Source: Gordonia desulfuricans NBRC 100010
GTDB lineage: Bacteria > Actinomycetota > Actinomycetes > Mycobacteriales > Mycobacteriaceae
DNA length: 64,000 bases
Direction: 5' to 3'
Assembly: GCF_001485495.1 (NCBI RefSeq)
Contig: NZ_BCNF01000008.1
Coordinates: 1 to 64,000, forward strand
Made by a program: the position numbers and the translations under genes
Part shown: positions 1 through 10,922 of the stretch, one piece after another
Position numbering within the stretch: the stretch's first letter is position 1
Layout of the letters: each line of letters starts with the position of its first letter
Notes under the pieces: model-generated
Databases searched by the model: none
What the model saw: only the letters and a program-made list of their open reading frames with translations
What the model was told of the DNA's origin: nothing

Positions 1-63
1 CCAGCCGAACTCAGAACGCAACCACCACGTTCGAGGTGGTCACCACCCGAAGCAACCCACCAA

Positions 64-192
64 GGTTTCGACACGGGTCCTCGCGATGCTCGGTCCCGGC
101 TCAACCACCGAATTCAGTTGTCACCATGGATGGTCGAGCCAACGACGAGTGGATGTGTTTCAGCTCCGACCCTAGCTCAACCACCGAATTCA
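64..192. repeat. dispersed extragenic repeat with an internal 18-bp direct repeat
   Basis: The non-coding start of the window holds a segment (about 64-110) that begins with GGTTTCGACACG and ends with GGCTCAACCACCG. The exact 18-mer GCTCAACCACCGAATTCA occurs at 99-116 and again at 175-192. The core of 64-110 reappears in reverse complement at about 34981-35025, next to MmsA, so this is a dispersed family in this genome and not unique spacer. No coding potential is supported here; short ORFs across it are repeat translations. Confidence 0.7.
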
Positions 193-195
193 CGC

Positions 196-903
196 TCATG
201 ATGACGGCAGCACCGACACGCTCAGGTCCCGGTGACGTCGCTGATAGACCGTGCCGAATCGGGCGTCGATGCGAATCCAGGCTGCTGACATCCGGATTCG
301 TACCGGCTCGTCGGCATCGATGGTGTCGGCGTCGGCATCGGCGGTGATCGCATGACCGTCACGGTCACGGATGAAACCCATGGCGGTGAGGGCGAACAAC
401 GATCGCATGATCACTCCGGCGCGCAGACGACCGTCGTCGGAGGTCACCTCGAGGACCTCCTGGTCGAGGACGCCGGTCGCCGGACCGTGGGCACTCCCCT
501 CCTCACGCGCCAGCCGGGCGCCGTCGCGGGCCAGACCCACCACCGCACGTGCCGGCACGTCGTCGACCTGCTGGAACCCGGTCAGCAGGGGCAGCGCCCC
601 GCGCCAGGCGGAGTCGAAGGGCATGCCCGGGTCGACGACACCACCGGGATCGGTTGCGGACAGGGCCGAACGCAGCATCGCCGCGTCGCACACCAGGTCC
701 TGCGGCGCCATCCGGCCGAACACGGCGCGGGTGGCGAGCACGTCGAAACCGGTGTTGGACCACAGCCCGATCAAACCATCGGGGCGCTGCGCCAGCCGGA
801 TCACCGCGGCGTCGTCGAGTGCCGACACCCGCGCCAGAAAGGCCAGGGCATCGGCACGATCGCCGTCGCCGCCGACCGTGATGAACCGCTCCGGACCGGT
901 CAT
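196..903 (-). CDS. conserved hypothetical protein (Rv2474c-like position)
   Basis: A 235-residue soluble protein with no membrane segment or recognisable catalytic motif. Its ATG overlaps the stop of the upstream thioesterase by 4 bp (ATGA), so the two are translationally coupled. It is the last gene of the gdh operon. In M. tuberculosis the same slot (thioesterase Rv2475c, then Rv2474c) is held by an uncharacterised conserved protein of similar size, so I infer orthology from position and not from a motif. The C-terminal third is rich in Asp/Ala with alternating short hydrophobic stretches. Function unknown; a role linked to acyl-CoA or glutamate metabolism is only suggested by the operon. 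Confidence 0.8.
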   Translation of the reverse strand: MTGPERFITVGGDGDRADALAFLARVSALDDAAVIRLAQRPDGLIGLWSNTGFDVLATRAVFGRMAPQDLVCDAAMLRSALSATDPGGVVDPGMPFDSAWRGALPLLTGFQQVDDVPARAVVGLARDGARLAREEGSAHGPATGVLDQEVLEVTSDDGRLRAGVIMRSLFALTAMGFIRDRDGHAITADADADTIDADEPVRIRMSAAWIRIDARFGTVYQRRHRDLSVSVLPSS

Positions 904-1346
904 GGCCGAACGAATCGTTCGAGGTAGCCGCGTTCCGCGGGAGTCAGCCGACGCAGCCGCTGCGCATCCACGTCAAAGGCGACGAGCTGGGTCGTGGCCA
1001 CCACCGCGGGCTTGGCATCGGGGGCGGCACCGTCGGGCCGCACCTCGTAACCGACGGTGAAGTCCACCGCTCGCACCTTCTCGACGAACATCGTGACCGA
1101 GATCGGCCCCTCGTCGTGACGGACCTGCTGCTGATACCGGACGTGCAGATCGGAGACGACGCAGCCGTGCCGCAGATCGGCGGTCGGACGGTCGTCGTAG
1201 AACAGCCACGGGATCCGGGCCTCCTCCAGGAGGGTCACCATCCGAGCGTGGTTGATGTGGGCGAACACATCCATATCCGACCAGCGGACCGGCACCTTGA
1301 CGACATATCCGCGCTCGGTCGTCGTTCCCTCGTCCTCGTAGAGCAC
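900..1346 (-). CDS. acyl-CoA thioesterase, hotdog fold (4HBT family)
   Basis: A 148-residue single hotdog-domain protein, the usual length for the 4-hydroxybenzoyl-CoA/YbgC thioesterase family. Near the N-terminus (residues 21-35) it carries the hallmark RWSDMDVFAHINHARM, where the Asp and the H-x-N segment match the active-site D-x-D-x-x-x-H-x-N region that hydrolyses acyl-CoA. The start is GTG, with a GAAGGGAAC Shine-Dalgarno-like stretch 6 nt upstream. It lies 52 bp downstream of gdh and overlaps the next gene by 4 bp. The order gdh-thioesterase-hypothetical equals Rv2476c-Rv2475c-Rv2474c. The natural acyl substrate cannot be read from the sequence. Confidence 0.88.
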   Translation of the reverse strand: MLYEDEGTTTERGYVVKVPVRWSDMDVFAHINHARMVTLLEEARIPWLFYDDRPTADLRHGCVVSDLHVRYQQQVRHDEGPISVTMFVEKVRAVDFTVGYEVRPDGAAPDAKPAVVATTQLVAFDVDAQRLRRLTPAERGYLERFVRP

Positions 1347-1398
1347 ACCGTTCCCTTCGTCGCGTCCGTCCGGTCACCCGGCGCCGGGTCGAGCCCGG

Positions 1399-4300
1399 TC
1401 AACGAATAACACTACGGAGTTGCCGCGCGGCCACCGACAGGGTGGCGAGGTCGAGGTTCCCCGAATCCTCGATCTCGGCGAGCATCGCGCGCACGCGGGC
1501 GAGCCGTCCGGAGTTGGACGCCTCCCACTCGGCGATCTTCTCCGACACCGGCTCGTCGGGCTCGCTGTGCGCCAGGATCGCCAAGGTCAGGGCCCGCAGC
1601 GCGCCGTGCATGTCGTCGCGAAGTGCCAACCGCGCCAACGCATGCCACCGGTCACCGTGTTCGAGTTCGGACACCGCGGTGAGCAGTTCCTCGAGACCGA
1701 AATGCTCCATCACCGCGAAGTACAGCTCACCGGCCTCCACCGGGTCACGGTCGGAGATCTCGGCGGTGTCGATGATGTCGAGCAGGCAGAAGCGGTGCAG
1801 GCTGATCGCCACGTCGTGCGCGAGATCCGGTGGCACACCCAGTGACTGGTAGTGCGCGACCCGGGTGTCGACGTCGTGGGCCGAACCCGTCCCGAACCAG
1901 CTGTCCAGCAATGCCGTCAGCGAGCCGACGTATTCGCCGTAGCGCGTGACCTCTGCGTTCAGCGCCAGCGGCTGCGGCCGGAACGCCAGCAGCCACCGCG
2001 ACGCCCGGAAGACCAGGCGCCGCGCATACAGCATCATCTCGTCGACCGCCTCGATCGACGCCGACGACGACTGCACCCGCTCCAGCAGATCGGGCATCCC
2101 GAACACGCGCTCGGCGACGACGAAGGCACGCACCGCCTCGTCGGTGGACGCCCCGGTGGCCTCCGCGAGCCGGAACAGGTGGGTGATCCCGGCACGGTCG
2201 ACGACGTCGTTGACCAGAACCGTGGTCACGATCTCGCGGCGCAGACGGTGGGCGTGGATGGCACCGGTGAACCGATCCCGCAGCGGCACCGGGAAATACC
2301 CGTGCAGCCGGTCGTCGAAGGCGTCGTTGTCGGGCAGGTCGGTGGCCAGCAGATCGGATTTCGTCGCCAGCTTGACGTGCGCCATCAGGGTGGCGAGTTC
2401 CGGGCTGGTCAGGCCCCGGGCCACCTCGGAGCCGATCCGCTTGCGCAACTGCGTCGAATCCGGCAGCGCCTCCAGATGAAGGTCGACGCCGCGGCGGGCC
2501 AGCGCATCGAGCATCCGGCAGTGCACGTCCACCCGCACCCCCGAGAAGGCACGGCAGAAGCCGAGTTCGGAGTTCTGTGAGATGTTGTCGGCCAGCACCA
2601 GCCCGGCGACCTCGTCGGTCATCGACTCCAGCAGCGGATTCCGGTCGGCCGCCGCCAGCGTTCCCGCCGACACCGCGGCGTCGAGCAGGATCTTGATGTT
2701 CACCTCGTGGTCGGAGCAGTCGACCCCGGCGGAGTTGTCCATCGCATCGGTGTTCACCCGGCCGCCGGCGAGGTCGAACTCGATCCGACCGCGCTCGGTC
2801 ACCCCGAGGTTGCCGCCTTCGCCGATCACCGTGACCCGCAGTTGGTCACCGGTCACCCGGATCGCGTCGTTGGCCTTGTCGCCGACCTCCGCATCGGACT
2901 CGGCACTCGCCCGCACATAGGTGCCGATGCCGCCGTTCCACAGCAGGTCGACCGGCGCCAGCAGGACCGCCCGGATCAGTTCCGGCGGTGACAGTTCGGT
3001 GACGTCGTCGGCCAGACCCAGTGCGGCGCGGATCTGTTCACCGATCGGGATGGACTTGAGCTCGCGTGACCACACCCCGCCGCCGGCACTGATCAGCGCC
3101 GGATCGTAGTCGGCCCACGACGACCGCGGCAGGGCGAACAGCCGTGCCCGTTCGGTGTAGGACAGGGCCGCATCCGGGGTCGGGTCGATGAAGACGTGGC
3201 GATGGTCGAAGGCGGCGACGAGCCGGATGTGGCGGCTGAGCAGCATGCCGTTGCCGAAGACGTCACCGCTCATGTCGCCGATCCCGACGACGGTGAAGTC
3301 CTGGGTCTGGGTGTCCACACCGATCTCGCGGAAATGCCGCTTGACCGATTCCCATGCGCCGCGGGCGGTGATGCCCATCTCCTTGTGGTCGTAACCCGCC
3401 GATCCACCCGACGCGAACGCATCACCCAGCCAGAAGCCGTAGTGCGCGGCGACATCGTTGGCGATGTCGGAGAACGACGCCGTGCCCTTGTCGGCTGCGA
3501 CGACGAGATACGGGTCGTCGGCGTCGCGGCGGATCACCGACCGTGCCGGGACGATCATGCCGGTGGCCCGGTCGATGTTGTCGGTGACGTCGAGCAGTCC
3601 GGAGATGAACATCCGATAGCACTCGATTCCCTCGGCCCGCAACGCCTCCCGGTCGGTGGTGGTGTCCCCGGTGGGGGCCGGCGGGTGGGTCAGCACGAAT
3701 CCGCCTTTCGCCCCGACCGGCACGATCACCGCGTTCTTGACCGCCTGTGCCTTGACCAGACCGAGGATCTCGGTGCGGAAGTCCTCCCGGCGGTCCGACC
3801 ATCGCAGGCCACCGCGGGCCACGTCACCGAATCGGAGGTGCACCCCCTGCACACGCGGCGAGTACACGTAGATCTCGTGCAGCGGACGGGGTTCCGGCGC
3901 CTGCGGGATGTCGCGCGGCCGCAGCTTGAACGACATCACCGGGCGATGCCCGTCTCCGTCGTCACCGCAGATCGCCGGTCCCGCGTCACCGCTGTCGGTG
4001 ACGAAGAAGTTGGTGCGGTCGGTGGCGATGACCAGGGCGGTGAACGCCGACACGATGCGATCGGCGTCCAGGCTGATCACCGCGCCGACGTCGGTCCGCA
4101 GCCGGGCCAGTACCCATTCGCGCCGCGCGACGTCGGCCAGGACCGGGCTGAACGATGCGTCGAACAGGGCGACGAGTCCGCGGGTCACGTCCACATGGCG
4201 TCCCAGAGTGGAGGCCACATGGTCTGTGCTGTACGGGAATCCGCATTGCCGTAGGTAGCCGCCGTAGGCACGCAGCATCGCCGCCGACCGCCAGTCCAGC

Positions 4301-6219
4301 CCGCACCGCATGACCAGTTCGTTGTAGCGGTCCACCTCCGCCCGTCCGCGCCACACCTGACTGAACGCCTGGGTGAAGCGTTGCGGTAGATCATCGTGCC
4401 CGTCGGGGGCGTACACCGACATCCCCGCGGCCAGGGTGACGGCGAACTCGTAGACGTGGCAGGACTGTCCGTCCGGACGCACGAGCGTGTAGGGATGCTC
4501 GTCGATGACGTCGAGGCCGAGGCTGTGCAGCACCGGCAACACGTCGGTCAGGGTGGCGGTCTCGCCGCAGAGGTAGAGCGCGAAGTCCCAGGCACCCGCA
4601 TCCTCGGCGCGGCCGTCGCCCGGCTGTCGCAGGGCCACCGCCAGATCCCCCGGCCGGAGCCCGGCGACCTGGGCCAGATCGCCGACGGCGGCGGCCGGGT
4701 CACGCTGGTCCTTGTAGTCCGTCGGCAGCGATCCGATCAGCCGCAGCATCGCGTCGGCCCCGCCGCGCGGCATGGTGACCATCCCGTCACCGGCGGTGCC
4801 GATCAGCTCACGGACACGCTCGTCCCAGCTGCGGATCGCCTCGGACAGACTCGCCTGCAGTTGCCGGTGCAGTGGTGTGCCGATGTCGCCCGGGCCCCGC
4901 GACCGCGCCAGTTCCGGGTCGATGCGCACCATGACCTGCAACTGCGCCAGGGGCATCTCGCTGACCCGCGCGGAGTACTCCAGCGCCGATCCGTGCAGGG
5001 CGTCGGTCACGGCGTTCTGCAGGGCGAGCCGCACGACGGTGTTGTAGCGGTCGCGCGGCAGATAGATGAGTGCGGTGGCCGCCTCACCGTCGGGGTTGAT
5101 CCGCAGGAAGACACGCAGCGACCGGGTGGCCACCGCGTCGAGCATCTCCTCGAGTCGGCGGTGCAGCTGCGCGGCACTGGACTCGAACATCTCCACCAGC
5201 GGATAGTTCTGCAGCAGTTCGATCATCGACTGTCCGGCGAACGAGTCGTCGTCGACGCCGGCGTAGGCGATCACCTCGTCGACCTTGCGTCGCAGGACCG
5301 GTACGTCCTGGACGGTCTGGTGCAGGCCGGACGGGGTGAACGTACCCAGGAAGCGATACTCACCGGTGTGGGTGCCGGCAGTGTCGAAGGTGGGCACCTG
5401 GAGCAGGATCGGGAAGTCGGAGCGCTGGATTCCGGTCTCGAGGTGGACCCGGGTGATCCGCGGGGCCATCGGCATCTCGGTGACCAACGGGAACTCCGGC
5501 TCCACACCCCCGGGCCGGTAGATGCCCAACCGGGCATCGGCATGGCCGGACGCATCGATCCGTGCACTGCCGAGGGGCACGAAGTGGTTGCCCGCGAACC
5601 ATTCGAGCAGCCGGGCGTACTCCCCGCGCTCGTCGGCGGTGAGACCGGCGACGTCGGCGGGCCGGTCGGCGGCGCAGGCCGATGCGCACGCACCGAGTGC
5701 GGTCCGCATCGATGCGGCGTCCTCGTCGACATCGGCGACCCGGCCGATCACGTCGAGCAGGTCGGTGCGCAGCCGGGCGTCGTCGATCCGGCCGTGGGTG
5801 GTCAGCGCCGACACCGAGATCCACGACTCGAGGGTTCCGCTGCGGACCCCGGACACATCGGTGAGCACCCCGCCCGCATCGCGGGTCACCGACAGGATCG
5901 GGTGATCGATCCGCACCGCGCTGAGCCCGTGGCCTTCCAGGGTCGCCAGCACCGCCTCGACCAGCAGCGGCATGTCGTCGTTGACCACCACGACCTCGGT
6001 GCCGCCGGACGACGCGGTGGTGACGTCGACGATCGACTGCCCGGGCGCCCGAACGCCGGCGATCTCGAGATGGCGACGGATCCGCTCCACCGCGTCGGTG
6101 TCGAGCGTATCCGGGTCGATCGTGTCCCGACCGTGGTGGCCGGTGTCGCCGACCGCACCGACCGACGCGGCAAGATAGTTCGGAATGACCTGTGGCAGAA
6201 GCGAAATAACGTCAGACAA
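1399..6219 (-). CDS. gdh: NAD-specific glutamate dehydrogenase, large (180-kDa) class
   Basis: Oxidatively deaminates glutamate to 2-oxoglutarate and ammonia with NAD. At 1606 residues it belongs to the large L_180 class, which has a long N-terminal regulatory region (about 1-700), a catalytic core and a C-terminal extension. The core shows GGLRWSDRREDFRTEILGL followed by VPVGAKGGFVL, the substrate-binding lysine region of this family. Translation appears to start at TTG (6217-6219), because an in-frame TGA lies only 15 nt upstream and no ATG/GTG falls between. A GAGGGGAT stretch precedes it. It is first in a minus-strand operon with the thioesterase and the Rv2474c-like gene. In mycobacteria this enzyme is inhibited by the FHA protein GarA; that is family knowledge, not visible here. 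Confidence 0.96.
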   Translation of the reverse strand: MSDVISLLPQVIPNYLAASVGAVGDTGHHGRDTIDPDTLDTDAVERIRRHLEIAGVRAPGQSIVDVTTASSGGTEVVVVNDDMPLLVEAVLATLEGHGLSAVRIDHPILSVTRDAGGVLTDVSGVRSGTLESWISVSALTTHGRIDDARLRTDLLDVIGRVADVDEDAASMRTALGACASACAADRPADVAGLTADERGEYARLLEWFAGNHFVPLGSARIDASGHADARLGIYRPGGVEPEFPLVTEMPMAPRITRVHLETGIQRSDFPILLQVPTFDTAGTHTGEYRFLGTFTPSGLHQTVQDVPVLRRKVDEVIAYAGVDDDSFAGQSMIELLQNYPLVEMFESSAAQLHRRLEEMLDAVATRSLRVFLRINPDGEAATALIYLPRDRYNTVVRLALQNAVTDALHGSALEYSARVSEMPLAQLQVMVRIDPELARSRGPGDIGTPLHRQLQASLSEAIRSWDERVRELIGTAGDGMVTMPRGGADAMLRLIGSLPTDYKDQRDPAAAVGDLAQVAGLRPGDLAVALRQPGDGRAEDAGAWDFALYLCGETATLTDVLPVLHSLGLDVIDEHPYTLVRPDGQSCHVYEFAVTLAAGMSVYAPDGHDDLPQRFTQAFSQVWRGRAEVDRYNELVMRCGLDWRSAAMLRAYGGYLRQCGFPYSTDHVASTLGRHVDVTRGLVALFDASFSPVLADVARREWVLARLRTDVGAVISLDADRIVSAFTALVIATDRTNFFVTDSGDAGPAICGDDGDGHRPVMSFKLRPRDIPQAPEPRPLHEIYVYSPRVQGVHLRFGDVARGGLRWSDRREDFRTEILGLVKAQAVKNAVIVPVGAKGGFVLTHPPAPTGDTTTDREALRAEGIECYRMFISGLLDVTDNIDRATGMIVPARSVIRRDADDPYLVVAADKGTASFSDIANDVAAHYGFWLGDAFASGGSAGYDHKEMGITARGAWESVKRHFREIGVDTQTQDFTVVGIGDMSGDVFGNGMLLSRHIRLVAAFDHRHVFIDPTPDAALSYTERARLFALPRSSWADYDPALISAGGGVWSRELKSIPIGEQIRAALGLADDVTELSPPELIRAVLLAPVDLLWNGGIGTYVRASAESDAEVGDKANDAIRVTGDQLRVTVIGEGGNLGVTERGRIEFDLAGGRVNTDAMDNSAGVDCSDHEVNIKILLDAAVSAGTLAAADRNPLLESMTDEVAGLVLADNISQNSELGFCRAFSGVRVDVHCRMLDALARRGVDLHLEALPDSTQLRKRIGSEVARGLTSPELATLMAHVKLATKSDLLATDLPDNDAFDDRLHGYFPVPLRDRFTGAIHAHRLRREIVTTVLVNDVVDRAGITHLFRLAEATGASTDEAVRAFVVAERVFGMPDLLERVQSSSASIEAVDEMMLYARRLVFRASRWLLAFRPQPLALNAEVTRYGEYVGSLTALLDSWFGTGSAHDVDTRVAHYQSLGVPPDLAHDVAISLHRFCLLDIIDTAEISDRDPVEAGELYFAVMEHFGLEELLTAVSELEHGDRWHALARLALRDDMHGALRALTLAILAHSEPDEPVSEKIAEWEASNSGRLARVRAMLAEIEDSGNLDLATLSVAARQLRSVIR

Positions 6220-6465
6220 CGAAAAATCATCCCCTCACGGGCAACCGGTGGCGCCGCGACCGGAACCTGCGGCCTCACTCGCGAGCCTAGCCTTTTCGCG
6301 GCCTCGCGGCCGGAACTCAACGGGTATCGGCGGACATATCCGACGGGCCGTGCGCGCCGGTCGCGTGCGGGGGCGACACGGGTCGGCGAGTGCGGGTCTG
6401 CCGCAGGACGCCGACGGCCCCGGCGCACATCTGTGCGCCGGGGCCGTCGGTTACGACTCGTGAGG
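6220..6465. other. gdh upstream region and ettA 3' flank
   Basis: This 246-bp gap contains the gdh leader and the ettA terminator (6411-6450). On the minus strand a TAGGCT hexamer (plus 6289-6294) could be the gdh -10 box, giving a leader of roughly 60 nt. I could not identify a convincing -35. Confidence 0.4.
6411..6450 (-). terminator. strong intrinsic hairpin downstream of ettA
   Basis: A perfect 19-bp inverted repeat (6411-6429 with 6432-6450, very GC-rich, loop of two unpaired bases) lies 16 nt after the ettA stop. The clean stem and its position indicate the end of the ettA transcript. It lacks a long U-tract, as is common in actinobacteria. Confidence 0.8.
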
Positions 6466-8139
<1,674 letters not shown>

Positions 8140-8361
8140 GTTTGCACTCCTGACCTGCAGCGGACGTGATTCGTAGGCGGTTCGCGGGCGGCCCCGTCGG
8201 CTCCGGGGCACGGCTCGTGAACGTTCGACCATCCAGCCTAGTGCCCCGGCCACTCCTGGCGAGGACCGCCCTGGCCCCGCATGTCGGGAATGCCCCCGCC
8301 GAGCACCCCGCCGACCACCCCGGCGGCGAGCACCCGAACAGCAGGCGCACCGATACGACGA

Positions 8362-8394
8362 GCAGGGGCCCGGCCATCATGGCCGGACCCCTGC
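8362..8394 (-). terminator. terminator hairpin of the MFS importer gene
   Basis: A 15-bp stem with one mismatch (8362-8376 with 8380-8394, loop TCA) lies 40 nt downstream of the MFS stop on the minus strand. The 8140-8433 gap otherwise holds only the ettA promoter region, with no gene seen. Confidence 0.7.
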
Positions 8395-8433
8395 GTCGGA
8401 GGTGTCAGCGGGTGTCACACCCGGGGTGGCGTG

Positions 8434-9861
8434 TCAGGCCGAGGTGCTCTCCCCCGCGGCGATCGCACCTTTCGTGACCCGCTCGGTGGCCGGCGACGGC
8501 GTCGACACCGGCGTCTCGATCACCGCTGTGGCCGGGGCGTCGGGGGTCTCCGGGTTCTCGCTGCGTCCGCGGTAGCTGCGGTCGAGTCCGAACATGAAGA
8601 CCGCCGCGACGACGAGCACCGCACCGAACAGGACATAGAGGCCCTGCGGGGTCCAGCCGGCACCGAGGAGGTAGCCGGTGACGATCGGGGCGACGATCGA
8701 CACGAGTCGTCCGATACCGATCATCAGACCCACCCCGGTGCCGCGGACGGCCGCAGGGTAGACCGACGGGCTGATCGCATAGAACCCGGCGACACCGCCG
8801 TTGGCGGTCAGTCCGACGAACACCGCGAGCACCATGCCCAGCGCGACGATCTCGAATCCGTTGGCGTAGGCGACGAAGACGATCGCGCCGCCGAGCAGCA
8901 GCAGGGTGTTGACGATGCGCGGGCGCAGGATCAGCGTGAGCGAGGCGAAGATCAGCGCGCCGATCACGCCGCCCACGTTGATCAGCACACCCGCGGTGGT
9001 ACCCATGCCCGAGTCGCCGGTGGCATCGGTCAGCAGCTTGGGGGTCCAGGTGTTGGCGAAGTAGAACGACGCCATCAGGCAGGAGTAGCCGATCCACAGC
9101 ATGATGGTGCGGCGCCCCATGATGCCGGCGAACAGACCGCCCTTCACACCACGCACGTGCTTGGCCGCAACCGGCTCCGGAAGCTCTTGCGCCGGTTCGT
9201 ATCCGAGCTTCTCCGCGATGGCGTTGTACTTTGCCAGCGCATTCTTCGGGCGCTTGTCGACGAGGAACTCGATCGATTCGGGCATCGCCCGGATGACGAC
9301 GACGAGCAGCATGGCGGTGACGATGGTTCCGAACAGGAAGGCCGAACGCCACCCGAACTGCGAGATCAGCACGCCCGAGATGGCGCCACCGAGGGCCACA
9401 CCGCCGGGCAGGCCGGCACCGTAGAGTCCGAGCGCCAGGCCGCGCCGGCGGTCACTGCTGTTCTCCGACACCAGGATGTTGAGGTTGGCGACGAGACCAC
9501 CGATACCCAGGCCGGCGAAGGCGCGGAACGCGATCAGCTGACCGGGGTCGGCGGCGATCGTCGACAGCGCCATGCCGATGGTGATCACGACGAGACAGGC
9601 GATGGTCATCGGCCGGCGACCGTACCGGTCGGCCAGCGGCGAGAGCGCGAAGGCGCCCACCGCCGTACCGATCAGTCCGGCGCTGAGCAGATAGCCGACC
9701 TCCACCGACGACAGGTTCCAGTCGTCACTGAGGTGGGGTGCCACGAACGCCATGATGAGGATCTCGAATCCGTCGACCATGCACAGCAAGAAGCAGATGA
9801 CGATGGTCTGGATCTGATACCGGCGCATCGGCTGGGTGCGAATGGCTTCGCGAATATCCAT
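8434..9861 (-). CDS. MFS importer, aromatic acid:H+ symporter (AAHS) type, probable 3-(hydroxyphenyl)propionate uptake
   Basis: A 475-residue permease of the major facilitator superfamily with about 12 predicted membrane segments. The first helix carries DGFEILIMAF, the acidic D-G-x-(D/E) motif of aromatic-acid symporters, and the loop after helix 2 carries LADRYGRRPM, the MFS signature. The start is the ATG at 9859-9861 (MDIREAIRTQPMRRYQ) preceded by AAAGG. The in-frame upstream extension is not hydrophobic and has no Shine-Dalgarno sequence. It is transcribed divergently from the IclR regulator and lies just upstream of mhpA-mhpC-mhpB, so 3-(3-hydroxyphenyl)propionate or a relative is the likely substrate, inferred from context (MhpT-like role). 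The C-terminal 40 residues are a soluble Pro/Thr/Ala tail. Confidence 0.88.
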   Translation of the reverse strand: MDIREAIRTQPMRRYQIQTIVICFLLCMVDGFEILIMAFVAPHLSDDWNLSSVEVGYLLSAGLIGTAVGAFALSPLADRYGRRPMTIACLVVITIGMALSTIAADPGQLIAFRAFAGLGIGGLVANLNILVSENSSDRRRGLALGLYGAGLPGGVALGGAISGVLISQFGWRSAFLFGTIVTAMLLVVVIRAMPESIEFLVDKRPKNALAKYNAIAEKLGYEPAQELPEPVAAKHVRGVKGGLFAGIMGRRTIMLWIGYSCLMASFYFANTWTPKLLTDATGDSGMGTTAGVLINVGGVIGALIFASLTLILRPRIVNTLLLLGGAIVFVAYANGFEIVALGMVLAVFVGLTANGGVAGFYAISPSVYPAAVRGTGVGLMIGIGRLVSIVAPIVTGYLLGAGWTPQGLYVLFGAVLVVAAVFMFGLDRSYRGRSENPETPDAPATAVIETPVSTPSPATERVTKGAIAAGESTSA

Positions 9862-10155
9862 GAGGGGGTTGCCTTTCACAGCACGCGCTCCCCGACTCCC
9901 TCGACGAGGGCACACTCCTGCCCGCATGTCCGGTCGCAGCGAACGGATATCGCAGGGGTGCATGAGGTGGGTCACGCATGAACGGGATCGTCACCGTCAC
10001 GACCGGGCGTGAACTCCGGAAGTCAGAGGTGGACGAAGTGAGAGTCGAGGCGCCGACGGGGCTTCGATGCGCTCGTGATGCACAAGGGTGACAGCGCTCA
10101 CGGAATATGTCAACAGCCTCCCGGCTCACCGCGCGACACAGCCGATCACACGCCA

Positions 10156-10172
10156 TGTGCACAATGTGCACA
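10156..10172. promoter_or_regulatory. 17-bp palindromic operator overlapping the iclR -35 region
   Basis: TGTGCACAATGTGCACA consists of two TGTGCACA units separated by one base and is palindromic apart from the centre. It sits where the -35 of the iclR promoter should be, 10 bp upstream of the TAAGCT -10 (10182-10187), as expected for autorepression. The pattern closely resembles the operator I recall for E. coli MhpR, which has two GTGCAC units 3 bp apart. Half-sites of the same type (TGTTCACA) occur at the mhpA promoter. Confidence 0.75.
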
Positions 10173-10181
10173 ATGTCACCT

Positions 10182-10187
10182 TAAGCT
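10182..10187 (+). promoter_or_regulatory. -10 box of iclR, leaderless transcript
   Basis: TAAGCT ends 6 nt before the GTG at 10194. This fits a TAnnnT -10 element that places the transcription start on the start codon, the usual actinobacterial leaderless layout. It favours GTG 10194 over the in-frame GTG 10188. Confidence 0.5.
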
Positions 10188-10193
10188 GTGGCC

Positions 10194-10922
10194 GTGGCCT
10201 CCATCGAAACGACGTCGGGCGATCCGACCCCACCGACCTCCGCGACACCCGCGCGGGCAGCCGGCACCCAGACGCTCGCACGCGGCCTCACCGCGTTGGA
10301 GCTGGTGGCGAATTCCCCTGGTGGACTGACCATTCAGGACGTGGCCGAGCGCCTCGGAGTGCACCGCAGCATCGCCACCCGACTACTGGCGACGATCGCC
10401 GACTTCCGCCTGATCAACCGCGGTCCCGACGGCCGATTCCGGGCCGGCGGAGGACTCGCAGCCTTGGCCCGCACGGTGTATTCGAGCCTGCGCGAAGTGG
10501 CCGCGGGCCCGATGCAGGAGCTCGCCGATCGCCTCGACGCGAGCGTCGCCCTGTTCGTCGCCGAGACCGACGACGCGGTCGCGGTGATGGTCGCCGAGCC
10601 GTCGAACTCGGCCGTCCGCGTCTCGTTCCGCGAGGGCGGGCGCCATCCGCTCGACCACGGCGCGGCGGGATATGCGCTGCTCACAGCCCTGCCACCCCGT
10701 CCCGGTGAGGATCCACGGGTCACCGAGGGCCGACGTACCGGATACGTGGTGAGCTACGGCGAGGTGATGCAGGGATATTGGGGGCTCGGTGTGCCGCTGG
10801 CCCATGCCGAGAACGAACCGCCGGCCTGCCTGACGATCATCAGCGCCTCGCGTGAACTGATCGACACCTGCATCGACGCAACCCTGGCGACCGCAGCCCA
10901 ACTGAGCAGCCACACTCGCTGA
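10194..10922 (+). CDS. IclR-family transcriptional regulator of the mhp genes
   Basis: A 242-residue regulator with an N-terminal winged helix (about residues 20-85, including TIQDVAERLGVHRSIATRLL) and a C-terminal IclR effector-binding domain (about 90-240). An alternative GTG two codons upstream (10188) would lie against the -10 box, so 10194 is preferred as a leaderless start. It is divergent from the importer and in the same direction as mhpA. MhpR of E. coli, the activator of phenylpropionate catabolism, belongs to the same family. I infer that this protein controls mhpA-C-B and the importer through TGT[G/T]CACA sites at 10156-10172 and 11094-11152. Confidence 0.9.
   Translation: MASIETTSGDPTPPTSATPARAAGTQTLARGLTALELVANSPGGLTIQDVAERLGVHRSIATRLLATIADFRLINRGPDGRFRAGGGLAALARTVYSSLREVAAGPMQELADRLDASVALFVAETDDAVAVMVAEPSNSAVRVSFREGGRHPLDHGAAGYALLTALPPRPGEDPRVTEGRRTGYVVSYGEVMQGYWGLGVPLAHAENEPPACLTIISASRELIDTCIDATLATAAQLSSHTR

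Larger units (their letters stand above)
9862..10193. other. divergent control region between MFS importer and iclR
   Basis: A 332-bp intergenic region carrying the promoters of both divergent genes. The clear signal is the palindromic operator at 10156-10172 and the iclR -10 box at 10182-10187. No gene is supported inside it. Confidence 0.6.

Noticed and set aside
8281-9981. 566-aa plus-strand frame opposite the MFS importer
   Set aside because: Low-complexity Asp/His/Arg/Gln composition; the opposite strand has a clear 12-helix permease.
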